Of a stretch of 5,891 nucleotides of DNA, positions 1 to 5,891 are shown piece by piece. Made by a program: the position numbers and the translations under genes. The notes below the pieces were generated by a model. The model had not been told where the DNA came from. It made no database searches and saw only the letters and a program-made list of their open reading frames with translations. Source of the stretch: Thalassolituus sp. (GTDB lineage Bacteria; Pseudomonadota; Gammaproteobacteria; Pseudomonadales; Oceanobacteraceae); contig JARGOI010000016.1 of assembly GCA_029212275.1 (NCBI GenBank), forward strand, positions 11,242 through 17,132, given 5' to 3'. How positions within the stretch are numbered: the first letter of the stretch is position 1; every line of letters starts with the position of its first letter.

Positions 1-5
1 CTTCA

Positions 6-41
6 AACGGCGTAGAATAGCTCTACGCCGTTGCCTTTTTT
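6..41 (+). terminator. Intrinsic terminator-like hairpin upstream of gcvP
   Basis: An 11-bp perfect stem (AACGGCGTAGA at 6-16 pairing with TCTACGCCGTT at 22-32) closes a 5-nt loop. It is followed after GCC by six T residues (36-41) and a further T-rich stretch. This is a textbook rho-independent terminator for the gene to the left, which is not visible; in many gammaproteobacteria that gene would be gcvH or gcvT, but this is inference. It ends only about 25 nt before the gcvP start codon, so it could also act as a partial terminator or attenuator for gcvP. The structure is read directly from the sequence; its effect on gcvP is not. Confidence 0.85.
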
Positions 42-55
42 ATTATTTATTCTGC

Positions 56-60
56 TAGGT
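56..60 (+). promoter_or_regulatory. Weak ribosome binding site of gcvP
   Basis: TAGGT lies 6 nt before the ATG at 67 and partly matches the anti-Shine-Dalgarno complement. It supports the ATG at 67 rather than the in-frame TTG at 31. The TTG sits inside the terminator hairpin and would add 12 hydrophobic residues not expected in a cytoplasmic GcvP. Confidence 0.55.
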
Positions 61-66
61 TCACCG

Positions 67-2967
67 ATGACCACACAGTCCCTGAAAGATCTGGAACAAC
101 GCGACAATTTTATTGGCCGCCACATTGCTTCTAATGGTGCCGGCAACGACGATAATGAAGAAGCAGCCTTATTAGCTGCCGTCGGTGCTGATTCTTTAGA
201 AGCGTTAACCGCAGAAATTGTGCCTGCAGATATCTTACGTGCCCCCTTTTTAACCCTTGGTGAACCGCAATCTGAGTTCGTTGCCACTAATCGACTGCGC
301 GCGATTGCCAAAAAGAACAAGGTATTCAAAAGCTATATCGGTATGGGCTATCACGACACTATTATCCCCGCGGTGATTTTGCGTAACGTGCTAGAAAATC
401 CGGGTTGGTATACCGCTTACACGCCTTACCAACCGGAAATTGCACAGGGACGTTTGGAAGCCATCTTAAACTTCCAACAAATGGTCATCGACTTTACCGG
501 TATGGAATTGGCCAATGGTTCGCTGCTGGATGAAGGCACCGCCGCAGCAGAAGCCATGGCAATGGCTAAGCGTACTGTACGCAAAAACAAATCAAATACC
601 TTCTATATTGACGAAAACTGCTTACCGCAAACCATCGACGTGGTAAAAACGCGCGCAGAGGCGTTTGGCTGGGATTTAATCGTCGGCCCAGCCGCAGCCG
701 CCGCCGAAGCCGATATCTTTGGCGCCTTGTTTCAATACCCAGGTAAAAATGGCGAAGTGATCGATTTCACTGATGTTATTACCGCGTTGCATGCCAAAGA
801 TGCCTTGGCTGCCGTTGCCACCGATCTTATGGCCTTGGTCATGCTCAAAGCACCGGGCGAAATGGGTGCCGACATTGTCTTGGGTAACGCTCAGCACTTT
901 GGCGTACCCATGGGCTTCGGTGGTCCTCACGCGGCTTTCTTCGCGACGCGTGATGCTTATAAGCGTTCCATTCCTGGCCGCATTATTGGTGTGTCGATTG
1001 ACGCCCAAGGCAAACAGGCACTGCGTATGGCACTGCAAACACGCGAACAACATATTCGTCGTGAAAAAGCCAACTCAAACATCTGTACCGCTCAGGTATT
1101 ACTAGCGAATTTATCGTCATTTTATGCGGTGTATCATGGCCCTCAGGGGTTAAAAACCATTGCCAACCGTATCCATCGCTTAACCGATATTCTCGCCATA
1201 GGTTTGCAGAAGAATGGCGTTGAACTGATTAATGACACTTGGTTCGACACTCTGACAATTCGCGTTACTGATAGCCCTGCCGTATTAGCTCGAGCCGAAG
1301 CCGCTGAAGTCAACTTGCGTTACGGCGCAGACAATAAAATCAGCATCAGCTTACATGAGAAAGTCAGCGCTGCTGATATTCAAGAATTGTTTGATGTCAT
1401 CTTAGGCGCAGGCCATGGTTTAGACGTGTATGCTCTTGATGCCGAGATTTTGGCCAACGGCAGCAACAGCATTGATGCTGGCAGTCAACGCAATACCGCA
1501 TTCTTGCAGCATCCAACGTTCAACAAGTACCACACCGAACACGAAATGCTGCGTTACATGAAACGCCTAGAAAGCAAAGATTTGGCCATGAACCACTCGA
1601 TGATCACCTTGGGTTCGTGCACCATGAAGTTGAATGCCACCACTGAAATGATCCCAGTCACTTGGCCAGAATTCAGTAATATTCATCCCTTCGCACCGAA
1701 AAGCCAAATCCTAGGCTATGCAGAACTGTTGCAATCTTTAGATGCCTATTTGCGCGACATCACTGGCTTCGATGCCATCTGTATGCAACCAAACTCGGGG
1801 GCGCAAGGCGAATACGCAGGTCTGTTGGCGATTAAGAAATACCACGAAAGTCGTGGCGATCATCACCGCAATGTGTGTTTGATTCCACGCTCGGCACACG
1901 GCACCAACCCAGCCTCGGCACAAATGGCGTCGATGCGCGTTGTGGTCACCAATTGTGACGAAGATGGCAACGTTGATTTTGCCGACCTAAAAGCCAAAGC
2001 AGAAGAATTAAGCGATCAACTTTCTTGTTTAATGTTGACCTATCCATCTACGCACGGCATTTACGAAAAAGGCGTGCGTGAGATCTGTGACCTGATTCAT
2101 AGCCACGGCGGTCAGGTATATATGGATGGCGCCAATCTTAACGCCCAAGTAGGCGTGACTCAGCCCGCTTTCATTGGGGCCGATGTGTCGCACATGAACC
2201 TGCATAAAACCTTTGCTATACCTCACGGTGGTGGCGGCCCGGGCATGGGGCCAATAGGGGTGGCCAAACACTTAGCGCCTTTTGTGGCAAATCACAGCGT
2301 CCGTCCGATTGACGACGCCAGTATTGGTAATGGTGCCGTTTCTTCGGCACCTTATGGTTCTGCCAGTATTCTGCCAATAAGTTGGATGTACATCACCCTG
2401 CTAGGCGGCACCGGTCTGCGCAAATCAACGCAGAATGCCCTGTTAAAAGCCAACTACTTGGCCAAACGGTTAAGCAGCCACTACCCGATTTTATATTCAG
2501 GTTTAAATGGCCGCGTTGCGCATGAGTGCATCGTCGACTTACGTCCAATCAAAGCCGAGACGGGCATCACCGAAGTCGATATTGCGAAACGCTTAATGGA
2601 TTATGGTTTTCATGCGCCCACCATGTCTTTCCCGGTGGCGGGCACCTTTATGATTGAACCGACGGAGTCAGAAAGCAAAGCAGAAATCGATCGCTTCGCA
2701 GACGCCATGATTGCGATTAAAGGGGAAGTGGATGCTATTGCTCGCGGTGAATTGGATGCGAAAAACAATCCTTTAAAGAACGCGCCGCATACCGCACCAG
2801 TCATCGCTGGTGAGTGGGATCGTCCCTACAGTCGCGAGCTTGCGGCTTATCCTGTAAGCAATTTGGGTGCGCATAAGTTTTGGCCAACCGTGGGACGTAT
2901 TGACGATGTCTACGGTGATCGTAACTTGGTGTGCTCGTGCCCTGCTATTGAGAATTATGAAGAATAA
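67..2967 (+). CDS. gcvP: Glycine dehydrogenase (decarboxylating), P protein of the glycine cleavage system
   Basis: This is the cytoplasmic PLP enzyme that decarboxylates glycine and transfers the aminomethyl group to the lipoyl arm of GcvH. Together with GcvT and Lpd it yields CO2, ammonia, NADH and methylene-tetrahydrofolate. The product is 966 residues, the usual length of single-chain bacterial P proteins, with both homologous halves fused. The N-terminal half contains YIGMGYHDT, YTAYTPYQPEIAQGRLE and a DEGTAAAEAM segment (about residues 90-170). The C-terminal half carries NHSMITLGSCTMKLN, PNSGAQGEYAG, SAHGTNPASA, GGQVYMDGANLNAQ and the PLP-binding site HMNLHKTF, whose Schiff-base lysine is about residue 714. 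A glycine-rich HGGGGPGMGPIGV follows. ATG 67 is chosen because it has a Shine-Dalgarno-like TAGGT and gives the family's MTTQSLKDLE-type start. No frameshift or internal stop is seen. It stands alone between two hairpins, so the other gcv genes must lie to the left or elsewhere. Identification is certain; regulation cannot be read here. Confidence 0.98.
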   Translation: MTTQSLKDLEQRDNFIGRHIASNGAGNDDNEEAALLAAVGADSLEALTAEIVPADILRAPFLTLGEPQSEFVATNRLRAIAKKNKVFKSYIGMGYHDTIIPAVILRNVLENPGWYTAYTPYQPEIAQGRLEAILNFQQMVIDFTGMELANGSLLDEGTAAAEAMAMAKRTVRKNKSNTFYIDENCLPQTIDVVKTRAEAFGWDLIVGPAAAAAEADIFGALFQYPGKNGEVIDFTDVITALHAKDALAAVATDLMALVMLKAPGEMGADIVLGNAQHFGVPMGFGGPHAAFFATRDAYKRSIPGRIIGVSIDAQGKQALRMALQTREQHIRREKANSNICTAQVLLANLSSFYAVYHGPQGLKTIANRIHRLTDILAIGLQKNGVELINDTWFDTLTIRVTDSPAVLARAEAAEVNLRYGADNKISISLHEKVSAADIQELFDVILGAGHGLDVYALDAEILANGSNSIDAGSQRNTAFLQHPTFNKYHTEHEMLRYMKRLESKDLAMNHSMITLGSCTMKLNATTEMIPVTWPEFSNIHPFAPKSQILGYAELLQSLDAYLRDITGFDAICMQPNSGAQGEYAGLLAIKKYHESRGDHHRNVCLIPRSAHGTNPASAQMASMRVVVTNCDEDGNVDFADLKAKAEELSDQLSCLMLTYPSTHGIYEKGVREICDLIHSHGGQVYMDGANLNAQVGVTQPAFIGADVSHMNLHKTFAIPHGGGGPGMGPIGVAKHLAPFVANHSVRPIDDASIGNGAVSSAPYGSASILPISWMYITLLGGTGLRKSTQNALLKANYLAKRLSSHYPILYSGLNGRVAHECIVDLRPIKAETGITEVDIAKRLMDYGFHAPTMSFPVAGTFMIEPTESESKAEIDRFADAMIAIKGEVDAIARGELDAKNNPLKNAPHTAPVIAGEWDRPYSRELAAYPVSNLGAHKFWPTVGRIDDVYGDRNLVCSCPAIENYEE

Positions 2968-3030
2968 GCGTTGTGAAATGAATGTATTTAAGGCGCTTTA
3001 ACAGTCCCTGCTAACAAAGACTCTTATGTT

Positions 3031-3069
3031 AAAACAATAACGGCACTCGATGAGTGCCGTTATTGTTTT
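3031..3069. terminator. Bidirectional terminator between gcvP and the propeller gene
   Basis: An 18-bp perfect inverted repeat (3031-3048 with 3052-3069) has a GAT loop of 3 nt. The inner part is GC-rich (CGGCACTC/GAGTGCCG). The outer arms end in AAAA on the left and TTTT on the right, with five T residues at 3066-3070. It therefore has a U-tract when read from either strand. It lies between two genes that converge on it, gcvP (+) and the beta-propeller gene (-), and is likely the shared transcript end for both. Confidence 0.9.
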
Positions 3070-3140
3070 TGATCCTTCAAAATTATTTTTAGAATAGTAA
3101 GGAGCTACTCCCTTAATAAATTCGATCAATATTTTTAAAC

Positions 3141-4466
3141 TCAGTACAAATTCATCCAGTCGGATTTAATCATTCCTTCACGAACACGCTGTGGATGATT
3201 CCCTACGTCAATTCGAGCAACTTCGCTGGCGCTTGCATAATTGATTACTGAAACCTGATCAGTGCCGCTCCAAGAAATTAAACAATTTTCGCCAGAGGCA
3301 TCGGTCACCGCCCAATAGGGTTTCTCACCTAGGTTTTCTAATACGGTGTACTCGAAGGTTTCGCGGTCAACGATGGCGGCGTAGTCATCCATAGTTCCGG
3401 CAACACAGAGTTTTTTATCATCAGCACTCATGGCCAACCCATGATGAGCCGAATCATTCACATATTTCACTTTCAGTACCCATGGAATTAGATTTGGTAG
3501 TTCGGCCAAGCGTGTAATGCGCTCTTCTTCCATATCAAATTCGATAAATCCATGCAAAAACGATAACTGAAAGTAGAAATAACGGTAGTCACTGGTATGT
3601 GCCAATGGACGAATAGCAGGGCTTAAATGCCCCATGCCGGCTTCTTCTAATTTTGTTTTAATATCGAAATCTTTCACAATTTTCTTTAGTTCGGTGTCGT
3701 AAACGATAAATTTACGCTGGCCGCGGGTGCTTTCGCGCAATAATTTGCCATCAAACGGCATGAACACATAACCAATGCTGGAGTGATAGATATATTTGCC
3801 GTCATCCGAGTATAGGTTTTCGTGGGGAGAGTTGCCGGTTGGGAAACGATCCATTTCTTGGCCTGTATTCACATCGAGTAAATGCACCACACTGCCCGTT
3901 GATGCTGACACCGCGACTTGGGTGCCATCGGGAGACAAGGCCATGTGATCAGAACGCACGCCGTCCACTTCAAAACGCCAAACGATGTTTCCCGACGTTA
4001 AATCAATGGCAACGACATCGGCAAAACTTGGGCGCGATACGATCAGCATAGAACCATCATTGGTACTGTACATATCATCTACAAATTGATCATTTCCTTC
4101 GCCAATCAACTGTCGAATACCCAAGAATACGGTGTAATCCACTGCGTTGGACTTAATCTCATCCATGCGCTCTTGATAATCAGGAATGCCATTGATGCGA
4201 CCCAAAATCTCGTAGGTATCACCGGCGATAACATCAATGGTGCCATCCCAGTTATTACCAACAAACATGGCCGGACGAAGACCATTGTCATATGAGTTGA
4301 CAGGTGGTTGATCAATATCTGGCTGTTCTGGCTCCTCGATAGAAGGCGTATCCACAGGTTTTTTCGGGACCAACCAGTCAAACCAACCAGCAGACGCGCT
4401 TGCGCTGAAGGTCAGGAAGAAGACAAGTATCATGCAGGTCTTAACAGAAGGATGGGATATCGGCAT
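3141..4466 (-). CDS. Exported YVTN/YncE-like beta-propeller protein, function unknown
   Basis: The 441-residue product begins with a classical Sec signal peptide. A short polar/basic start with Lys9 precedes a hydrophobic core (about 12-20, MILVFFLTF) and a likely signal peptidase I site ASA|GW after Ala26. No lipobox cysteine is present, so it is probably periplasmic or secreted rather than a lipoprotein. A Pro/Glu/Asp-rich linker (about 34-57) leads to blade-like repeats with beta-propeller signatures. These include VVAIDLTSGNIVWRF (151-165), MALSPDGTQVAVSAS (175-189), VVHLLDVNTGQEMDRF (193-208), AMSADDKKLCVAG (345-357) and VSVINYASASEVARIDVGN (405-423). The repeats have the D-x-x-(T/S)-G and SPDG turns common in YVTN, lactonase-like and WD40-like propellers. 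Mature-chain cysteines are only at 354 and 395, in neighbouring C-terminal blades, so a disulfide is possible. The ATG at 4466 has GAGAG 7 nt upstream. It is monocistronic as far as visible and divergent from bfd. Substrate or partner is unknown; a lactonase, a dehydrogenase-like propeller or a pure binding scaffold are all possible. Confidence 0.85.
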   Translation of the reverse strand: MPISHPSVKTCMILVFFLTFSASASAGWFDWLVPKKPVDTPSIEEPEQPDIDQPPVNSYDNGLRPAMFVGNNWDGTIDVIAGDTYEILGRINGIPDYQERMDEIKSNAVDYTVFLGIRQLIGEGNDQFVDDMYSTNDGSMLIVSRPSFADVVAIDLTSGNIVWRFEVDGVRSDHMALSPDGTQVAVSASTGSVVHLLDVNTGQEMDRFPTGNSPHENLYSDDGKYIYHSSIGYVFMPFDGKLLRESTRGQRKFIVYDTELKKIVKDFDIKTKLEEAGMGHLSPAIRPLAHTSDYRYFYFQLSFLHGFIEFDMEEERITRLAELPNLIPWVLKVKYVNDSAHHGLAMSADDKKLCVAGTMDDYAAIVDRETFEYTVLENLGEKPYWAVTDASGENCLISWSGTDQVSVINYASASEVARIDVGNHPQRVREGMIKSDWMNLY

Positions 4467-4473
4467 TAGAATG

Positions 4474-4478
4474 CTCTC
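4474..4478 (-). promoter_or_regulatory. Ribosome binding site of the propeller gene
   Basis: On the minus strand AAGAGAG lies 7 nt upstream of the ATG at 4466. It fixes the start in front of a well-formed signal peptide. No other in-frame start gives a better N-terminus. Confidence 0.6.
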
Positions 4479-4637
4479 TTTGATTTTATTTATTTTTATG
4501 AGTCGTAGCGGTGTTATAGCGTCATCCGTAACCTAAATTTCATACTATCGACGAACTTTTTTTATTCAAGAGTTAACGACCTATTGGCTCGAAAGACACA
4601 CTTTTCTATTTTTAGTGACTTTTTGATGCAAACACTA

Positions 4638-4667
4638 TTGCAAATGATAGTGATTATCATTTATTAT
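4638..4667 (+). promoter_or_regulatory. Sigma-70-type promoter of bfd
   Basis: A -35 candidate TTGCAA (4638-4643, 4 of 6 consensus bases) is followed after 18 nt by a -10 candidate TATTAT (4662-4667, 5 of 6). This predicts a start near 4674 and a leader of about 25 nt before the bfd ATG. The Fur box fills the spacer between the two hexamers, the standard architecture for repression by promoter occlusion. The hexamers are seen; activity is inferred. Confidence 0.65.
4642..4662. promoter_or_regulatory. Fur box (ferric uptake regulator operator) upstream of bfd
   Basis: The core TGATAGTGATTATCA (4645-4659) matches the 7-1-7 Fur consensus TGATAATnATTATCA at all but one of the 14 defined positions. 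The palindrome continues outward as AAA on the left and TTT on the right, giving a 21-bp inverted repeat with one broken pair. It lies between the -35 and -10 of the bfd promoter. With iron replete, Fe-Fur should block bfd; under iron limitation bfd should be induced. This fits the known Fur regulation of bfd in Escherichia coli and the low-iron induction seen in Pseudomonas. Confidence 0.9.
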
Positions 4668-4699
4668 TAAATCTAGATCAATTAGGAGCCTGCCTGCCA

Positions 4700-4900
4700 A
4701 TGTATGTTTGTATCTGTAAACGAGTTACTGATAAAGATATCGTTAATGCTGCGGAACAAGGAGTGACTCGTATGAGTCAACTAAAGGAATGCACTGGGTT
4801 GGCCAGTCAGTGTGGAAAATGCGCTCGAGATGCGAAAAACATTTTCCGCGAGGCCAAAGAACAAGCTCGTCAAATGAACGACCTATTTCATATGGCATAA
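4700..4900 (+). CDS. bfd: Bacterioferritin-associated ferredoxin
   Basis: This 66-residue [2Fe-2S] protein docks on bacterioferritin near the haem. It passes electrons from ferredoxin-NADP reductase to the mineral core, so that Fe(II) is released into the cytosol. The family start MYVCIC and the later SQCGKCARDAK are present. Cys4, Cys6, Cys38 and Cys41 occupy the cluster-ligand positions known from E. coli and Pseudomonas Bfd. An additional Cys31 lies in the preceding loop. Length matches the family (about 64-73 residues). An AGGAG (4684-4688) precedes the ATG with a rather long 11-nt spacing; the MYVC start is fixed by family conservation. It is preceded by a Fur box and followed 65 nt later by bfr on the same strand with no terminator between, so the two probably share at least one transcript. 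Confidence 0.96.
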   Translation: MYVCICKRVTDKDIVNAAEQGVTRMSQLKECTGLASQCGKCARDAKNIFREAKEQARQMNDLFHMA

Positions 4901-4903
4901 TTG

Positions 4904-4934
4904 TTGACTCTCTCAGCGCTTACTTGTTTATATA
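4904..4934 (+). promoter_or_regulatory. Possible internal promoter for bfr
   Basis: In the 65-nt gap after bfd, TTGACT (4904-4909, 5 of 6 with the -35 consensus) is followed after 19 nt by TATATA (4929-4934, 4 of 6). The spacing is longer than ideal. If active, it would let bfr be transcribed when Fur shuts down the bfd promoter. No Fur-like palindrome overlaps it. This is a low-confidence reading by eye. Confidence 0.35.
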
Positions 4935-4953
4935 GCTTTAGATGACAGCTAAT

Positions 4954-4960
4954 GGTGGAG
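4954..4960 (+). promoter_or_regulatory. Ribosome binding site of bfr
   Basis: GGTGGAG ends 5 nt before the ATG at 4966. It decides that start over the in-frame ATG at 4942, which lacks a comparable site and would itself overlap this ribosome binding site with its coding sequence. Confidence 0.8.
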
Positions 4961-4965
4961 ACAGT

Positions 4966-5445
4966 ATGAAAGGCGATACAAAGGTCATTGAGTACCTTAA
5001 TAAAATTCTTGGCAATGAACTGGTTGCTATCAATCAGTACTTTTTACACTCCCGTATGTACAAAGATTGGGGATTGAAACGTCTTGCCGATCATGAGTAC
5101 CACGAATCCATTGACGAAATGAAACACGCGGATGTGTTAATTGAGCGCATTCTGTTTTTAGAAGGTTTACCAAACCTACAGGATTTAGGCCGTCTAATGA
5201 TCGGTGAAAACACCGAGGAGATGCTCAAGTGCGATCTTAAAGTTGAGATGATTGCGGTTCCAGATCTCAAAGAAGCCATCACTTATTGCGAAAGTGTGAA
5301 AGATTACGTCAGTCGTGATTTGCTCAAAGGTATCTTAGAATCTGAAGAAGAGCATATTGATTGGCTTGAAACTCAACTTGGACTCATTGATAAAGTAGGC
5401 ATTCAAAATTACCAGCAATCGCAAATGATTGAGAGTGACAGTTAA
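4966..5445 (+). CDS. bfr: Bacterioferritin (haem-containing ferritin)
   Basis: This is the cytoplasmic iron store. In this family 24 subunits form a shell that oxidises Fe(II) at a di-iron ferroxidase centre, deposits a ferric mineral and binds haem between subunit pairs. From the ATG at 4966 the protein has 159 residues (E. coli Bfr has 158) and starts with the typical MKGDTKVIEYLNKIL. All expected ligands fall at E. coli numbering: ferroxidase residues Glu18, Glu51, His54, Glu94, Glu127 and His130; the haem-ligand Met52; and the inner-cavity iron residues His46 and Asp50. Tyr25, Trp35 and Trp133 are also kept. It therefore appears to be a complete, catalytically competent, haem-binding subunit, not the specialised type that lacks Met52 or the ferroxidase site in two-subunit systems. 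An upstream ATG at 4942 would add eight residues not seen in the family. It follows bfd by 65 nt and is closed by a strong terminator; only one bfr copy is in the window. Confidence 0.98.
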   Translation: MKGDTKVIEYLNKILGNELVAINQYFLHSRMYKDWGLKRLADHEYHESIDEMKHADVLIERILFLEGLPNLQDLGRLMIGENTEEMLKCDLKVEMIAVPDLKEAITYCESVKDYVSRDLLKGILESEEEHIDWLETQLGLIDKVGIQNYQQSQMIESDS

Positions 5446-5478
5446 TTTCGATGATTAGTTTTTCAAATTAAACACATA

Positions 5479-5507
5479 AAAAAAACCGACATGATGTCGG
5501 TTTTTTT
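5479..5507. terminator. Bidirectional terminator after bfr
   Basis: A 13-bp perfect stem (5479-5491 with 5495-5507) has a TGA loop. The core CCGACA/TGTCGG is flanked by seven A residues on the left and seven T residues on the right. The symmetry gives a U-tract on both strands. It should end the bfd-bfr transcript and also the convergent minus-strand GT20 gene, whose stop is about 85 bp away. Confidence 0.93.
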
Positions 5508-5561
5508 ATTGCTAGTGATTACTAATAAATCTCACAAAGCATCTCTCGATTTACTAAAACT

Positions 5562-5589
5562 CGTTAAGCACCCTTCGTTAGGCAACCTT
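5562..5589. repeat. Two-copy 14-bp imperfect tandem repeat
   Basis: CGTTAAGCACCCTT (5562-5575) is directly followed by CGTTAGGCAACCTT (5576-5589), matching at 12 of 14 positions. It lies just beyond the stop codon of the minus-strand GT20 gene, between that gene and the terminator. It is too short to call anything more than a small local duplication. Confidence 0.6.
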
Positions 5590-5592
5590 CCA

Positions 5593-5891
5593 TTATGCAA
5601 CGCTGGTTAATTGCGCAGCACTGCGCCCGTTTTTCTCAGCACTGTTAGCCACTGCCAACAGAAACTCCCTGCCCCAATACTCGATATCGTAATAGCTCAC
5701 CACATCGTAGGCTTCATTTAGACGAGCCGCGGCATCTTCAGGGTGGATGCACAAGGCAAAATAACACTTCTCTGCCATTTCTGCGGGATCGTGTGGATTA
5801 CATAGGATCGCGCCTTTCACTTCGGCTGCCGCACCGGCAAACTCCGATAATACCAGCGTTCCCTTGCCACCCGTTTTGCCCTGAGTAGCCA
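5593..5891 (-). CDS. C-terminal part of a GT20 glycosyltransferase (trehalose-6-phosphate or glucosylglycerol-phosphate synthase type), cut by window edge
   Basis: The reading frame is open from the window edge to a TAA at 5593-5595, giving 98 visible residues. The segment GTLVLSEFAGAAAE followed by GAILCNPHDPAEMAEK matches the C-terminal signature of the OtsA/GgpS family (compare VLVLSQFAGAANEL and ALIVNPYDRDEVA of E. coli OtsA). The end, with YDVVSYYDIEYWGREFL, matches the terminal helix where OtsA has DVIVKNDINHWQECF. Family members transfer glucose from UDP- or ADP-glucose to glucose-6-phosphate or glycerol-3-phosphate, making the phosphorylated precursor of a compatible solute. The catalytic residues known for OtsA lie upstream, outside the window, so donor, acceptor and intactness cannot be judged. 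The GTG at 5820 is an internal Val codon, not a start. The gene converges with bfr. The family call is firm; the choice between trehalose and glucosylglycerol is open, so no symbol is given. Confidence 0.85.
   Translation of the reverse strand, partial: ATQGKTGGKGTLVLSEFAGAAAEVKGAILCNPHDPAEMAEKCYFALCIHPEDAAARLNEAYDVVSYYDIEYWGREFLLAVANSAEKNGRSAAQLTSVA

Larger units (their letters stand above)
4467..4699. other. Divergent intergenic region between the propeller gene and bfd
   Basis: This 233-bp AT-rich stretch contains no credible ORF. Its right part carries the Fur-controlled bfd promoter, annotated separately. The promoter of the minus-strand propeller gene must lie in the left part. The best -10-like candidates there are TATAAC (minus strand of 4513-4518) and TAAAAT (minus strand of 4483-4488), but neither has a convincing -35 at proper spacing, so no promoter is called. 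The Fur box is about 180 bp from the propeller start, too far for simple occlusion of a promoter near that gene. Confidence 0.7.

Noticed and set aside
31..66. TTG start giving a 12-residue N-terminal extension of gcvP
   Set aside because: It begins inside the terminator hairpin, has no ribosome binding site, and adds a hydrophobic stretch foreign to GcvP. The ATG at 67 has TAGGT at proper spacing.
676..1105. Open frames on both strands inside gcvP (676-1053 minus, 773-1105 plus)
   Set aside because: They lie wholly inside the conserved gcvP frame, have no recognisable protein motifs and are shadows of its codon structure.
3098..3115. Small inverted repeat (GGAG/CTCC with flanking AAG/CTT) downstream of the propeller gene
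   Set aside because: The stem is short and bulged and no T-tract follows on the minus strand. The nearby 18-bp hairpin is a far better terminator.
4106..4381. 91-codon minus-strand frame overlapping the propeller gene
   Set aside because: It overlaps the signal-peptide gene in another frame, with no family features.
4651..4670. Second Fur box overlapping the first to the right
   Set aside because: The overlapping register matches only about two thirds of the consensus, and the symmetry centre belongs to the 4645-4659 site.
4942..4965. Upstream ATG for bfr adding eight residues
   Set aside because: The strong GGTGGAG sits just before the ATG at 4966, and the family start MKGDTKVI and all ligand numbering fit the later start.
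5613..5635. GCGCAG/CTGCGC palindrome followed by TTTTT on the plus strand, resembling a terminator
   Set aside because: It lies inside the coding end of the GT20 gene. The 2-nt loop must open to leave only about five pairs, and no plus-strand gene ends there.

Overview
The window looks like an ordinary chromosomal stretch of a gammaproteobacterium, probably a marine or oceanospirilloid-type genus of moderate GC content. This rests on three things: a single-chain GcvP, the bfd-bfr pair under a classical Fur box, and the style of the proteins. The genus is inference. No mobile element, CRISPR array, rRNA or tRNA was seen.

Layout from left to right. Positions 1-66 hold an intrinsic-terminator-like hairpin, then a weak ribosome binding site. 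The upstream gene is outside the window. Positions 67-2967 (+) encode the full-length P protein (glycine decarboxylase, gcvP) of the glycine cleavage system. An 18-bp perfect hairpin at 3031-3069 separates it from a convergent gene, 4466-3141 (-), which encodes an exported beta-propeller protein of unknown function. A 233-bp divergent intergenic region (4467-4699) carries a strong Fur operator inside the promoter of bfd (4700-4900, +). Bacterioferritin, bfr (4966-5445, +), follows and keeps every ferroxidase and haem-ligand residue checked. A second symmetrical terminator (5479-5507) ends bfr and also faces the convergent last gene, 5891-5593 (-). That gene is the C-terminal end of a family-20 glycosyltransferase (trehalose-6-phosphate or glucosylglycerol-phosphate synthase type) cut by the window edge.

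Functionally, bfd and bfr form an iron-store module: Bfr stores iron as a ferric mineral, and Bfd passes electrons to the Bfr haem to release it. The Fur box explains induction of bfd when iron is short. How bfr escapes the same repression is the most interesting regulatory question here. The glycine decarboxylase, the propeller protein and the GT20 enzyme have no evident functional link to the iron module; they are neighbours separated by terminators or divergent promoters. I found no convincing evidence of an undescribed multi-gene system.
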